Made by a program: the position numbers and the translations under genes
Notes under the pieces: generated by a model
The model's database searches: none
What the model saw: the letters and a program-made list of their open reading frames with translations, nothing else
Told to the model about the DNA's origin: nothing
Assembly: GCF_007827275.1 (NCBI RefSeq)
Contig: NZ_VISE01000001.1
Span: forward strand, 3,782,001 to 3,846,000
From: Gillisia sp. Hel_I_86
GTDB lineage: Bacteria; Bacteroidota; Bacteroidia; Flavobacteriales; Flavobacteriaceae
Length of the DNA stretch: 64,000 nucleotides
Reading direction: 5' to 3'
Part shown: in pieces, positions 25,845 to 33,763 of the stretch
Position numbering within the stretch: the stretch's first letter is position 1
How the letters are laid out: each line of letters begins with the position of its first letter

Positions 25845-26038
25845 GTACCAAAAATAAACATTTAATCATATTGTCTAGTTAAGGTAATCCAAAAGTTATA
25901 ACCTACATCTCCAAAATAACCATAGGAAGTACGGCTTTAAAAGTTAAATAAATGTTAAATGGTACTATTTTATACCTAGTACTGTAACAAAATGATTTTC
26001 TGCTCGTCTATTAAGTATAACACTTAAAAACATTCATC

Positions 26039-26173
26039 ATGAGAATTTCAGAAAACATCAGTCAAAACTTTAGCGGAATCAAAGAAGGAGATCTAACCCA
26101 CAAAAGACACTTCTTAAATCTTAGACAATCTACCAGGGACTCTTGGTATGGCAGAAGAAGATTTGGAGTATAA
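26039..26173 (+). CDS. Tandem basic microprotein, copy 1 (44 aa)
   Basis: A 44-residue peptide starting MRISENISQNFSGIKEGDLT. It is one of three consecutive paralogues. The shared core runs QNFSGIKEGDLTHK then HFLNL, QSTR and WYGRRRF. This copy has THKRHFLNLRQSTRDSWYGRRRFGV at its end. It has no Cys and no signal peptide, and is rich in Arg, Lys and His in its C-terminal half. The reading frame is conserved between copies and third-base changes are common, so it is a true coding family. The segment 25860-26038 upstream should hold the promoter, but I cannot fix it. The function is unknown and I do not recognise the family. Confidence 0.7.
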   Translation: MRISENISQNFSGIKEGDLTHKRHFLNLRQSTRDSWYGRRRFGV

Positions 26174-26193
26174 AATTTTTAAAATCAAATATT

Positions 26194-26325
26194 ATGAAAA
26201 CTTTAGAAAACACCAATCAAAATTTTAGCGGCATCAAAGAAGGAGACTTAACTCACAAAAAACACTTCTTAAATCTTGGACAATCTACCAGGAATACCTG
26301 GTATGGCAGAAGAAGATTTGTATAA
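26194..26325 (+). CDS. Tandem basic microprotein, copy 2 (43 aa)
   Basis: A 43-residue peptide starting MKTLENTNQNFSGIKEGDLT, 20 bases after copy 1. It differs from copy 3 at only a few residues: THKKHFLNLGQSTRNTWYGRRRFV in place of THKRHFLNLRQSTRDTW...FGA. The ATG at 26194 is chosen because all three copies then align from residue 1; an in-frame ATG at 26143 lies inside copy 1. Almost all changes against the sister copies are synonymous or conservative, indicating selection on the peptide. Confidence 0.7.
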   Translation: MKTLENTNQNFSGIKEGDLTHKKHFLNLGQSTRNTWYGRRRFV

Positions 26326-26347
26326 AAAAAATTAAAAATCATTCATC

Positions 26348-26482
26348 ATGAAAACTTTAGAAAACACCAATCAAAATTTTAGTGGAATCAAAGAAGGAGA
26401 CTTAACACACAAGAGACACTTCTTGAACCTTAGACAATCTACCAGGGACACTTGGTATGGCAGAAGAAGATTTGGAGCATAA
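26348..26482 (+). CDS. Tandem basic microprotein, copy 3 (44 aa)
   Basis: A 44-residue peptide, 22 bases after copy 2 and nearly identical to it through residue 20 (MKTLENTNQNFSGIKEGDLT), ending WYGRRRFGA. The leader CATTCATCATG before its start also precedes copy 1, so the duplicated unit includes the short 5' region. A terminator lies 35 bases downstream, so the three copies form one transcript. The high Arg/His content and invariant W-Y-G-R-R-R-F end suggest nucleic-acid, ribosome or membrane binding, or a peptide precursor. None of these is shown. Confidence 0.7.
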   Translation: MKTLENTNQNFSGIKEGDLTHKRHFLNLRQSTRDTWYGRRRFGA

Positions 26483-26517
26483 ACTTATAAAAATCTATCC
26501 AATGCATTTAGAATTCT

Positions 26518-26551
26518 AAAATAGCCGAACACAAGTTGTTTCGGCTATTTT
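26518..26551 (+). terminator. Intrinsic terminator of the microprotein operon
   Basis: A perfect 12-bp stem (AAAATAGCCGAA, 26518-26529, with 26540-26551) and a 10-base loop, with a T-rich 3' side. Confidence 0.85.
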
Positions 26552-26718
26552 CAATTTATCCCCTTCCATTTTATAGAGGTCGTAGTTATGTTCATATCAA
26601 AATTATAATGTTTAGTAGGGATGTCAGGTTGAGCGCCCCGATGCCTTGGGGAAGACCTTCTATTTAAGCTAAAAAATTATCGACTTTAGTTTATCCTGAG
26701 CGCAGTCGAAGGGCTACC

Positions 26719-26843
26719 ATTGACGTGTTTTTATTTATTTGTGAATCCAAGACCCTGAAACCAGTTCAGGGTGACGATGCGGAATTGTCGTCATGCTGAA
26801 CTTGTTTCAGCATCCCATCAGCTTATATAAAAAACACGTCAAT
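26719..26843. repeat. Nested inverted-repeat element
   Basis: Outer arms ATTGACGTGTTTTT (26719-26732) and its complement (26830-26843) enclose two inner palindromes: CCCTGAAACCAGTTCAGGG (26753-26771) and ATGCTGAACTTGTTTCAGCAT (26793-26813). The two inner palindromes are also related to each other as an inverted pair. Just upstream, 26685-26712 carries a TTTATCCTGAGC..GTCGAAGGG motif that recurs reversed at about 32672-32700. This is dispersed intergenic repeat DNA with no coding potential. The remainder of the 26552-27095 gap shows nothing else. Confidence 0.7.
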
Positions 26844-27095
26844 TTCCTACGCTGGATAATTTTTTTATCACGGATCTCGAACAGACAAAACGAGATATTT
26901 TAACTGTTTGAAAATCAATAAATGAGAAAAATCGCATGTAGTTATCTGCTAACCTCTATAAATCTTTATTCTAATTCTTTCCCTCCTATCCCTTTTTTTA
27001 AAACAAAAATTCCCACTTTTAAATTCTTAAAATAAACTAAACAATTCCCTAAAATTTTATTAGTATTCGTTTATTTGTAGCCCTGAACTTATATT

Positions 27096-29396
27096 ATGTT
27101 TCAAAGAATTAACCAGTCGCCAAAATTAAAATGGTCGTTAGTACTACTGGGAACCATTATTACTGTTTTTATCCTATTTTATTTCAGTATCTATTTTGGG
27201 GTTTTTGGTAAAATACCTTCTACCCAAGACCTAAAAGATCTTAAACAAAATCAGGCCACCCAGGTATTATCTTCTGATGGGGATTTAATAGGGAAATATT
27301 ATATTTTTGATAGGCAACCAGTTACATCCAATAATATTCCGAAGCATTTAATAAACGCATTGGTAGCCACTGAAGATGTAAGATTCTATGAACATAATGG
27401 AATTGATAGCAGGAGTTTATTAAGGGTGTTTTTTAAGTCTTTATTGCTACAGGATAGCTCCTCCGGTGGGGGGAGTACTTTAACATTACAACTGGCAAAA
27501 AACTTATATGGCAGAAAAGATTTTGGATATTTTGGGATCGCAATAAATAAATTTCAAGAATCCATCATTGCCAAACGCTTAGAGGAAATCTACGATAAAG
27601 AAGAGATCTTGACACTTTACCTTAACACGGTTCCCTTTAGTGACAATACATTTGGGATAGAGAGTGCTGCCATGAAATTCTTTAATAAGAATACCGCAAA
27701 CCTTACTTTAACTGAATCGGCGGTATTAATTGGAATGCTAAAGGCAAATCATTCTTATAATCCGAGGATCTTTCCTGAAAAAAGCAGGTTCCGTCGTGAT
27801 GTTGTTTTTCAGCAAATGGAGAAATATGGGTATTTGACGAAAGATGAAATGCAGCGTGCAAAACAATCGGAGACTATATTGGATTATCAATATTACAGCC
27901 ACGACCAAGGATTGGCTCCATATTTTAGGGAACAACTTCGAAAAGATATAATTGCCATATTAGATACATTAAAGAACAAGGATGGCGAGGGCTTTAATAT
28001 TTACCGCGACGGATTAATTATCCACACTACCCTCAATTCGAAAATGCAGGAATATGCTGAAGAATCTGTTCAATCCCACATGTCTAAATTACAACAAGTT
28101 CATGAACAGTCCTATGGAACGAGAGCTCCATGGTTTACAAATAAAGCACTGATCTTAGATGCTGTAAAGCACACAAACGACTATAAAAAATTAAATAAAC
28201 AAGGATTATCCGATAAGGAAATATTGGCAAAATTAGATGAAAATCCTAGAGAAAGGGAGCTTTTTGATTACGGGATGGAAAAGATGGTAAAAGCAAGTAC
28301 CTTAGATAGTATTAAACATTATCTTAAATTTTTAAATGCCGGCTTTTTAGCTGTAGAACCTTCTACAGGAGCTGTAAAAGCTTGGGTTGGCGGAGTGGAT
28401 TTTGGGAGTTTCAAGTACGATCATGTTTCACAAAGTAAAAGACAAGTAGGTTCTACCTTTAAACCAATAGTATACACCGCAGCATTGGAAAATGGAATAG
28501 CGCCCTGCTCCTATTTTTCTGTTCGGGAGGTCACTTATCAAGATGGCTGGACTCCTTCTAACTCCGGTTCCAATGGTGAGGATCCAGACATGAATTACAA
28601 TATGAAATATGCCTTAAGTAATTCAGTAAATACAATTGCAGTAAAAGTACTAATGGAAACCGGTGTTGGCAATGTTATTTCTCAAGCGGAGAAAATGGGG
28701 ATTGAATCCAAACTGCCTCGAGTTCCTTCGATTGCCCTAGGTACAGCAGAGATCAGCTTAAAAGAATTAGCAAAGGCTTATACTGGTTTTGCCAATAAGG
28801 GAAGATCCTCAGAACCTTATTATATCACTAGAATAGAAGATGGCAAAGGGAATTTATTGGCAGAATTTAAACCTCAAACGCAAAACAAAACTGCCTATTC
28901 TGAAACTACACGTGAGATAATGATCGAAATAATGAAAGCAACCGTTAATGAAGGGACAGCGACTCGATTAAGAAGTACTTATGGTTTAAATAACGACATT
29001 GCCGGAAAAACTGGAACTACCCAATCCAACAAAGATGGATGGTTTGTGGGCCTCACCCCCAAACTCCTTGCGGTAACTTGGGTAGGAGCTGATGATCACA
29101 GAATTGGGTTTAGGAATACCGGAATCGGACAAGGTGCAAACTCTGCCTTACCAATCTTTGCTTTATTTCTTCAGAAAATAAATGCGGATCCTGATTTTAC
29201 TGATATTAGCAATGCAAAATTTGGCAATCCTTCGGAAGAGGTGGTTTCCTTAATGGATTGTGAACCCAGTAAAGAAGATGGGTTCTTTGATAAATTATTT
29301 GGGAAATCCAAGAAAAACAAAGACCGGAAGAAGGACGAGAAAAAGAAAAAAGGTTTTTTAAACAAACTATTTGGTAAGAACAAAAAGGATCAATAA
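27096..29396 (+). CDS. Class A penicillin-binding protein (PBP1A-like)
   Basis: A 766-residue bifunctional cell-wall enzyme. A membrane anchor lies at residues about 13-37. The GT51 transglycosylase domain follows with ATEDVRFYEHNGID (catalytic Glu93), GGSTLTLQLAKNLYG (125-139) and KRLEEIYDKEEILTLYLN. The transpeptidase domain holds all three motifs: STFK near residue 452 (active Ser), SNSVN near 510 and KTGTT near 637. It polymerises lipid II and cross-links the strands in the periplasm. The C-terminal tail is unusual: a lysine-rich stretch with a twice-repeated F-x-x-K-L-F-G-K motif. Its last codons overlap the convergent small gene by 7 bases. Confidence 0.93.
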   Translation: MFQRINQSPKLKWSLVLLGTIITVFILFYFSIYFGVFGKIPSTQDLKDLKQNQATQVLSSDGDLIGKYYIFDRQPVTSNNIPKHLINALVATEDVRFYEHNGIDSRSLLRVFFKSLLLQDSSSGGGSTLTLQLAKNLYGRKDFGYFGIAINKFQESIIAKRLEEIYDKEEILTLYLNTVPFSDNTFGIESAAMKFFNKNTANLTLTESAVLIGMLKANHSYNPRIFPEKSRFRRDVVFQQMEKYGYLTKDEMQRAKQSETILDYQYYSHDQGLAPYFREQLRKDIIAILDTLKNKDGEGFNIYRDGLIIHTTLNSKMQEYAEESVQSHMSKLQQVHEQSYGTRAPWFTNKALILDAVKHTNDYKKLNKQGLSDKEILAKLDENPRERELFDYGMEKMVKASTLDSIKHYLKFLNAGFLAVEPSTGAVKAWVGGVDFGSFKYDHVSQSKRQVGSTFKPIVYTAALENGIAPCSYFSVREVTYQDGWTPSNSGSNGEDPDMNYNMKYALSNSVNTIAVKVLMETGVGNVISQAEKMGIESKLPRVPSIALGTAEISLKELAKAYTGFANKGRSSEPYYITRIEDGKGNLLAEFKPQTQNKTAYSETTREIMIEIMKATVNEGTATRLRSTYGLNNDIAGKTGTTQSNKDGWFVGLTPKLLAVTWVGADDHRIGFRNTGIGQGANSALPIFALFLQKINADPDFTDISNAKFGNPSEEVVSLMDCEPSKEDGFFDKLFGKSKKNKDRKKDEKKKKGFLNKLFGKNKKDQ

Positions 29397-29758
29397 TAGG
29401 TAACAAAAAAGTTTTCTGCCCAGTGTTTGGCATCATCCAAGTTTTCGAAAAAAGCAAAAGAACCATTAAATTTTTCCTGCTCTAAAACTGCATTTTTTCT
29501 AACCTCTTCATTTTTTGAAACTATAGCAATCCCTTTTACTTTTTTGAAAACCTTGGAGGAGTAAGCATCCGATCTCAAGGTATACTTAGCTGTTCTGTTG
29601 GAAATAATAACAAAGTTTTTTCCGTTGAAATGATCTACTATGGTTTGTATTGTCTTTTCGGCAGTTGAGGCGCTTACTTCAAATTGACCGCGTGCTTCAA
29701 TTATAACATAAGAGTCATAAAATTCCATTTTATAAAACTCTGTGATCTTCTCTATCAT
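29390..29758 (-). CDS. Conserved hypothetical protein, SpoIIAA/STAS-like fold (122 aa)
   Basis: A 122-residue cytoplasmic protein. An alternating strand/helix pattern can be read: YDSYVIIEARGQFEVSAS, TIQTIVDHFNGKNFVIISNR, KVKGIAIVSKNEEVRKNAVLEQEKF, GSFAFFENLDDAKHWAENFF. This resembles the SpoIIAA-like (YfiT/STAS-related) proteins common in Flavobacteriaceae. The final FFENLDDAKHWAE is typical of that group. No catalytic residues are evident. It converges on the PBP gene. The function is unknown. Confidence 0.6.
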   Translation of the reverse strand: MIEKITEFYKMEFYDSYVIIEARGQFEVSASTAEKTIQTIVDHFNGKNFVIISNRTAKYTLRSDAYSSKVFKKVKGIAIVSKNEEVRKNAVLEQEKFNGSFAFFENLDDAKHWAENFFVTYY

Positions 29759-29901
29759 TGGAAAAAATTATTGAGCGAAATTAATTAAAATCAATTAATA
29801 AATGTTAACATTATATTAAAAACGTTAATAAAACTACTTATTATGTTAATTTATGTAAGGTGTTATTTGTAAAAAAATTCTTAAACAGATAATTATCACG
29901 T

Positions 29902-30732
29902 ATGTATAAAAGGATTGCAAATCAATTTGAAGGGTTTATGAGCACCCCGTCCATCTTAAAAAATTCAAATTTTGCTGGATTCACGATATTTAAATCTCTT
30001 GATAAAGTATCCTCTACTTCTTCAAAAGAATTATTGGAAAAGGATTATCCCGAAAATCTGGTATTAGGGAAACGAGTAGAATTTTTTTTCTTGTCGGCAA
30101 TCAATGCTTCCCAAGAATTACAGATAATTGCCCACAATATTCAAATTAATGATGAGAACAGAACTTTGGGAGAGTTGGATTTTATAGTGAGAGACCTCCA
30201 AACTTCTGAAATTCTGCATATTGAATTAATGTACAAGTTTTATGTTTATGACCCTGAAATCCCCAATGAAATGGAACGTTGGATAGGTCCGAATAGAAAG
30301 GATTCTTTACTTCAAAAGATCAATAAGGTTAAAAAAAATCAATTCCCTATATTGCATACGCCACAAGCTGAAAATCATATAAAAGATATAGGTATAGATT
30401 CTAAAGGCATTCTACAGCAAATTTGCTTTAAGGCAGCCTTGTTTATTCCCGAAAAATTGAATACATATAACTTCCCGAATATAAATGAAGAATGCATTAT
30501 TGGCTTTTGGTTGCATTTAAAGGATTTCAGCAAATACAATCAAAAAGACTTTCAATTCTTCGCTCCAGAAAAACAGGACTGGCCTATGGATCCGGAATAT
30601 GGTGAAAAGTGGTTCAGCTTTGAGGATATTTCTGAACAAATACAAAAACTTCATTTAAGAAACAAATCTCCCCTTATCTGGATAAAGAAACCAGATGGGA
30701 CTTTTGAAAGATTAATTGCGGTTTGGTGGTGA
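29902..30732 (+). CDS. DUF1853-family protein
   Basis: A 276-residue cytoplasmic protein. It has the DUF1853 hallmarks: LVLGKRVEFFFLSAI near residue 50, GELDFIVRDLQTSEILHIELMYKFYVYDP near 90-118, and WIGPNRKDSLLQKINKV near 130. The E-L-D ... H-I-E-L-x-x-K-F arrangement has the spacing of a PD-(D/E)XK nuclease core (Asp, then E-x-K), so a nuclease-like fold is plausible, but no activity has been established that I know of. The C-terminus carries GFWLHLKDF and WFSFEDISEQIQ. It lies 73 bases before the CDF transporter gene. Confidence 0.78.
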   Translation: MYKRIANQFEGFMSTPSILKNSNFAGFTIFKSLDKVSSTSSKELLEKDYPENLVLGKRVEFFFLSAINASQELQIIAHNIQINDENRTLGELDFIVRDLQTSEILHIELMYKFYVYDPEIPNEMERWIGPNRKDSLLQKINKVKKNQFPILHTPQAENHIKDIGIDSKGILQQICFKAALFIPEKLNTYNFPNINEECIIGFWLHLKDFSKYNQKDFQFFAPEKQDWPMDPEYGEKWFSFEDISEQIQKLHLRNKSPLIWIKKPDGTFERLIAVWW

Positions 30733-30805
30733 TCTTTATCTACTAAACGAGCTAAATATAATATCTTTAACTTCTTCAAAGCCCAACCCTTTCTTAAATA
30801 GTTCT

Positions 30806-31675
30806 ATGAATTCTAATTTTAACGAAGCCGTAAAAACCACCTATCTCAGTATTTTAGGGAATGTTCTTCTTGCAATAGCAAAAGGAATTACTGGAATTTT
30901 TGGGAACTCCTATGCGCTTATCGCTGATGCTATTGAATCTACTACAGATGTTTTCTCGTCCTTGCTCGCTTTATTGGGGGTACGATATGCCAATAAACCT
31001 GCCGATGCCAATCATCCTTACGGTCATGGTAAAGCAGAGCCACTTATCACCTTTGCTATAGTGGGGTTTTTGGTTGTTTCAGCAACCATCATTGCTTACG
31101 AGAGTATTGCACATATACGTACTCCACACGAAGTTCCAAAGTCCTACACCCTTATTGTTCTGGGAACAATCATTATAATAAAAGAAATCTTTTATAGAAT
31201 TGTTTCTAAAAAAAGTGAAGAAATAAATAGCACCATTCTAAAAGCTGATGCCTGGCATCATAGAAGTGACGCGATTACTTCCCTTATGGCTTTTATCGGG
31301 ATCTCCATAGCTTTATTCATGGGAAAAGGGTACGAAACTGCAGATGATTGGGCTGCCCTGTTTGCTTCCGGCTTCATATTGTACAATGCCTACCTTATCA
31401 TGAGACCAGCCCTTGGAGAAGTAATGGATGAGCATATGCACGATGATCTAATTGAAAAGATAAGAAGGTATGCAGAAAACATTCCCGGAGTACAGGAGAC
31501 CGAAAAATGTTTTGTTAGAAAAACAGGAATGACCTTTCATGTTGACCTTCATATTGGAGTAACCGGAACTATCACTGTGGAAGAAGGACATGATATATCC
31601 CATAAAGTTAAGAATGAATTATTACTCAAGCTACCACAAATTGCAGATGTCCTAGTTCATATAGAGCCCGTTTAA
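30806..31675 (+). CDS. Cation diffusion facilitator (CDF) metal transporter, FieF-like
   Basis: 289 residues from MNSNFNEAVK. A longer frame opening at 30716 overlaps the previous gene and adds no family sequence, so it is not used. Six transmembrane helices are seen. Metal site A is formed by ALIADAIESTTDVFSS in helix 2 and DAWHHRSDAITS in helix 5. NHPYGHGKAEPL is the conserved cytoplasmic loop. The C-terminal roughly 80 residues form the cytoplasmic dimerisation domain (MTFHVDLHIGV, DVLVHIEP) with metal-binding His. It exports Zn, Fe or a similar divalent metal in exchange for protons. The Asp-rich site resembles FieF/YiiP. Confidence 0.9.
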   Translation: MNSNFNEAVKTTYLSILGNVLLAIAKGITGIFGNSYALIADAIESTTDVFSSLLALLGVRYANKPADANHPYGHGKAEPLITFAIVGFLVVSATIIAYESIAHIRTPHEVPKSYTLIVLGTIIIIKEIFYRIVSKKSEEINSTILKADAWHHRSDAITSLMAFIGISIALFMGKGYETADDWAALFASGFILYNAYLIMRPALGEVMDEHMHDDLIEKIRRYAENIPGVQETEKCFVRKTGMTFHVDLHIGVTGTITVEEGHDISHKVKNELLLKLPQIADVLVHIEPV

Positions 31676-31804
31676 GAAACATGGATAGAGAACCTTTTTA
31701 ATAAGTTAAAATTATTAATTAACTAAACCCTGACTTATGATTTCCAATGGAAATTGAGCTCCTTTTTTATTAAAATCATAACTTAGCATATAAAATAAAA
31801 AAAA

Positions 31805-32542
31805 ATGGAAAATAACTTAGCCGTGCTTATAGATGGCGATAACATTCCGTCAGCATATGTGAAAGAAATGATGGAAGAAATCGCTAAATACGGTAACCCT
31901 ACTATTAAAAGAATTTATGGAGATTGGACCAAACCACAACTTTCTAAATGGAAGAACGTGTTATTGGAAAATGCCATAAATCCAATTCAGCAATACGGGT
32001 ATACACAAGGAAAAAATGCCACAGATTCTGCCATGATCATAGATGCCATGGACATTTTATATGCCAATAAAGTTCAAGGTTTCTGTTTGGTTTCCAGTGA
32101 TAGTGACTTCACGAAATTGGCTACTAGGTTAAGGGAATCTGGATTGAATGTAATTGGAATAGGGGAAAAGAAAACTCCGGAGCCTTTTATTGTGGCTTGC
32201 GATCGATTTATCTATATAGAAATTTTGGGTTCTTCTTCTAAAGAACAGCACGCTGAAATTAGTAAAGGAAAATCTGTTAAAAAGGATAGTGTAGATAAGA
32301 TAACTCCCAAGGTAGTGAACTTAATTGCCAGCACCATTTCTGATATTGCCGATGAAGATGGCTGGGCATTTTTAGGGGATGTTGGAGGCTTGCTTCAAAA
32401 AAAACAACCAAATTTTGATTCCAGAAATTACGGATTTCAAAAATTAACTCCCATGATTAGCTCTATCAGTAATTTTGAAGTAGAATCCAGAGAAAATCAA
32501 AATGGTAGATTCAAATTGATCTACGTAAGGAATAGAGGGTAA
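31805..32542 (+). CDS. NYN-domain ribonuclease-like protein with C-terminal LOTUS/OST-HTH domain
   Basis: A 245-residue protein. Residues about 5-135 form a NYN (LabA/DUF88) PIN-like nuclease domain with its acidic residues: LIDGDNIPSAY, ATDSAMIIDAMD and LVSSDSDFTKLATRLRESG. It also has the VIGIGEKKTPEPFIVACDRFIYIE end. After a Ser/Lys-rich linker, residues about 165-242 form a winged-helix OST-HTH/LOTUS domain (VNLIASTISDIADEDGWAFLGDVGGLL, YGFQKLTPMISSI), an RNA-binding module. The combination predicts an RNA-processing or RNA-decay role. It is a monocistronic gene at the edge between the intact and the decayed half of the window. Confidence 0.87.
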   Translation: MENNLAVLIDGDNIPSAYVKEMMEEIAKYGNPTIKRIYGDWTKPQLSKWKNVLLENAINPIQQYGYTQGKNATDSAMIIDAMDILYANKVQGFCLVSSDSDFTKLATRLRESGLNVIGIGEKKTPEPFIVACDRFIYIEILGSSSKEQHAEISKGKSVKKDSVDKITPKVVNLIASTISDIADEDGWAFLGDVGGLLQKKQPNFDSRNYGFQKLTPMISSISNFEVESRENQNGRFKLIYVRNRG

Positions 32543-32738
32543 TAAATGGGGTTTTGAGGCATCGGTGCTCCCGGCGAAGGAGGAGCTCAATGAAAATGGA
32601 ACTTCGTTAAGATTCTTCCAACCGATACCTTATTTTTAGAATGATAAAGACATACAAAATGTAAGACTAAGCCTCTCGAAGGGCTCAGGATAAACTAAAG
32701 TTGAAGTAGGACATTTAAAAAACAAATAGTACAGAGCG

Positions 32739-33531
32739 ATGCATCAACCCATACAACATATTGGCGTATTTACGTCTGGCGGCGACAGTCATGGAATGAA
32801 CACTGCATTGTATGCCATCGCAAAAGCCGCTGAAGTCAATGGTATAGAAGTAAGTGGTTTCCGAAAAGGATACGAAGGACTGATTGACAATGACTGGAGG
32901 GGAATCAAGAACCTCGGGGCAAGCCCACCAGGTATGCATTGGAAAATAATTTTGAAAATTCGAGGCAAGACTCGGGGAATTAAACCCTCGATGAGGGATT
33001 AAAATCACATGAATTACAAAAATTGACACAAATAAAAGGTGGCACCATCCTAAAAATTGCACGAAGTAAACGTTTTATGGAACTGGAAGGCAGAAAAAAA
33101 GCATGGCACACACTTAAAGCGAACAACATAGATGCTTTGATCGCCATTGGGGGCGATGGAACATTTAAAGGGCTATTGGCTTTTTCGGAAATATGCGATC
33201 TTCCGTTTATAGGGATTCCGGCTACATAGCCATCCATTCAGGGCTGACAGTTGGTGCAGAGGCCATACTTATTCCAGAAAGCGACAAGGATTTTATTTAC
33301 TTATTGGACAAGATTAAAAATTACAATAGTGAAGATGCCTTTCTTATCGTGGTTTCCGAAGGCGATGAAATAGGTGCGGAACTTGTTGCGTCTAAAATCA
33401 AGGAAATCAATTCCAATGTCGATCTACGTATAACAAGGCTGGGGCACGTACAACCAATCCTTCTTCTTTGGATAGAATGCTTGTCATTCGGCTTGGAGTA
33501 GCCGCTGTGGATGCCCCTAAAAAATGTTATG
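32739..33531 (+). pseudogene. pfkA: 6-phosphofructokinase pseudogene
   Basis: Fragments of ATP-dependent phosphofructokinase in several frames. The first reads IGVFTSGGDSHGMNTALYAI (ATP loop) to GYEGLIDNDWRGI at about 32908. It is broken by a 93-base repeat, then resumes in another frame as KSHELQKLTQIKGGTILKIARS and IDALIAIGGDGTFKG. At 33219 the frame jumps with loss of roughly 90 codons, including the TIDND catalytic site, to YIAIHSGLTVGAEAILIPES. The last recognisable part (LRITRLGHVQ, then NPSSLDRMLVIRLGVAAV) is shifted again. No functional enzyme can be made. 33532-33720 holds no recognisable gene. Confidence 0.85.
32909..33001. repeat. Dispersed palindromic repeat inserted in the phosphofructokinase pseudogene (copy A)
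   Basis: About 93 bases: ACCTCGGGGCAAGCCCACC, GGTATGCATTGGAAAAT, AAAATTCGAGGCAAGACTC, GGGGAATTAAACCCTCGAT, GAGGGATTAA. It interrupts the conserved frame between RGI and KSHELQ. The same element, in the same order, flanks the IS4-family element (copy B), and related sequence lies in the protease pseudogene near 36010. It has two CTCG/CGAG-based hairpins and no coding potential. Confidence 0.75.
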
Positions 33532-33763
33532 ACAACCAGCCATCAAGCCTTTTTAACCCAAACCGCGTGAACAAATATTGCAGAAACCACAATATACAAT
33601 CTGGATTGTTTTGAAAAAGCAACAAGTTCGGGAAATGAAGTCACATAAAATAAAACTGATCTTACTGACCCAGGTCATTTCAAATGGTGACAGTCTGCTT
33701 TAAATTAGCGGTATAAATCGAAAAACTTAGAGGCAAGCCTACAAGGTATGTCCCGATAGTTCC

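Noticed and set aside
26039-26482. Possible CRISPR-like or simple tandem repeat array
   Set aside because: The repeat units are about 155 bases, each an intact ORF with its own start and stop and mostly synonymous differences. There are no short spacers, so this is a tandem gene family.
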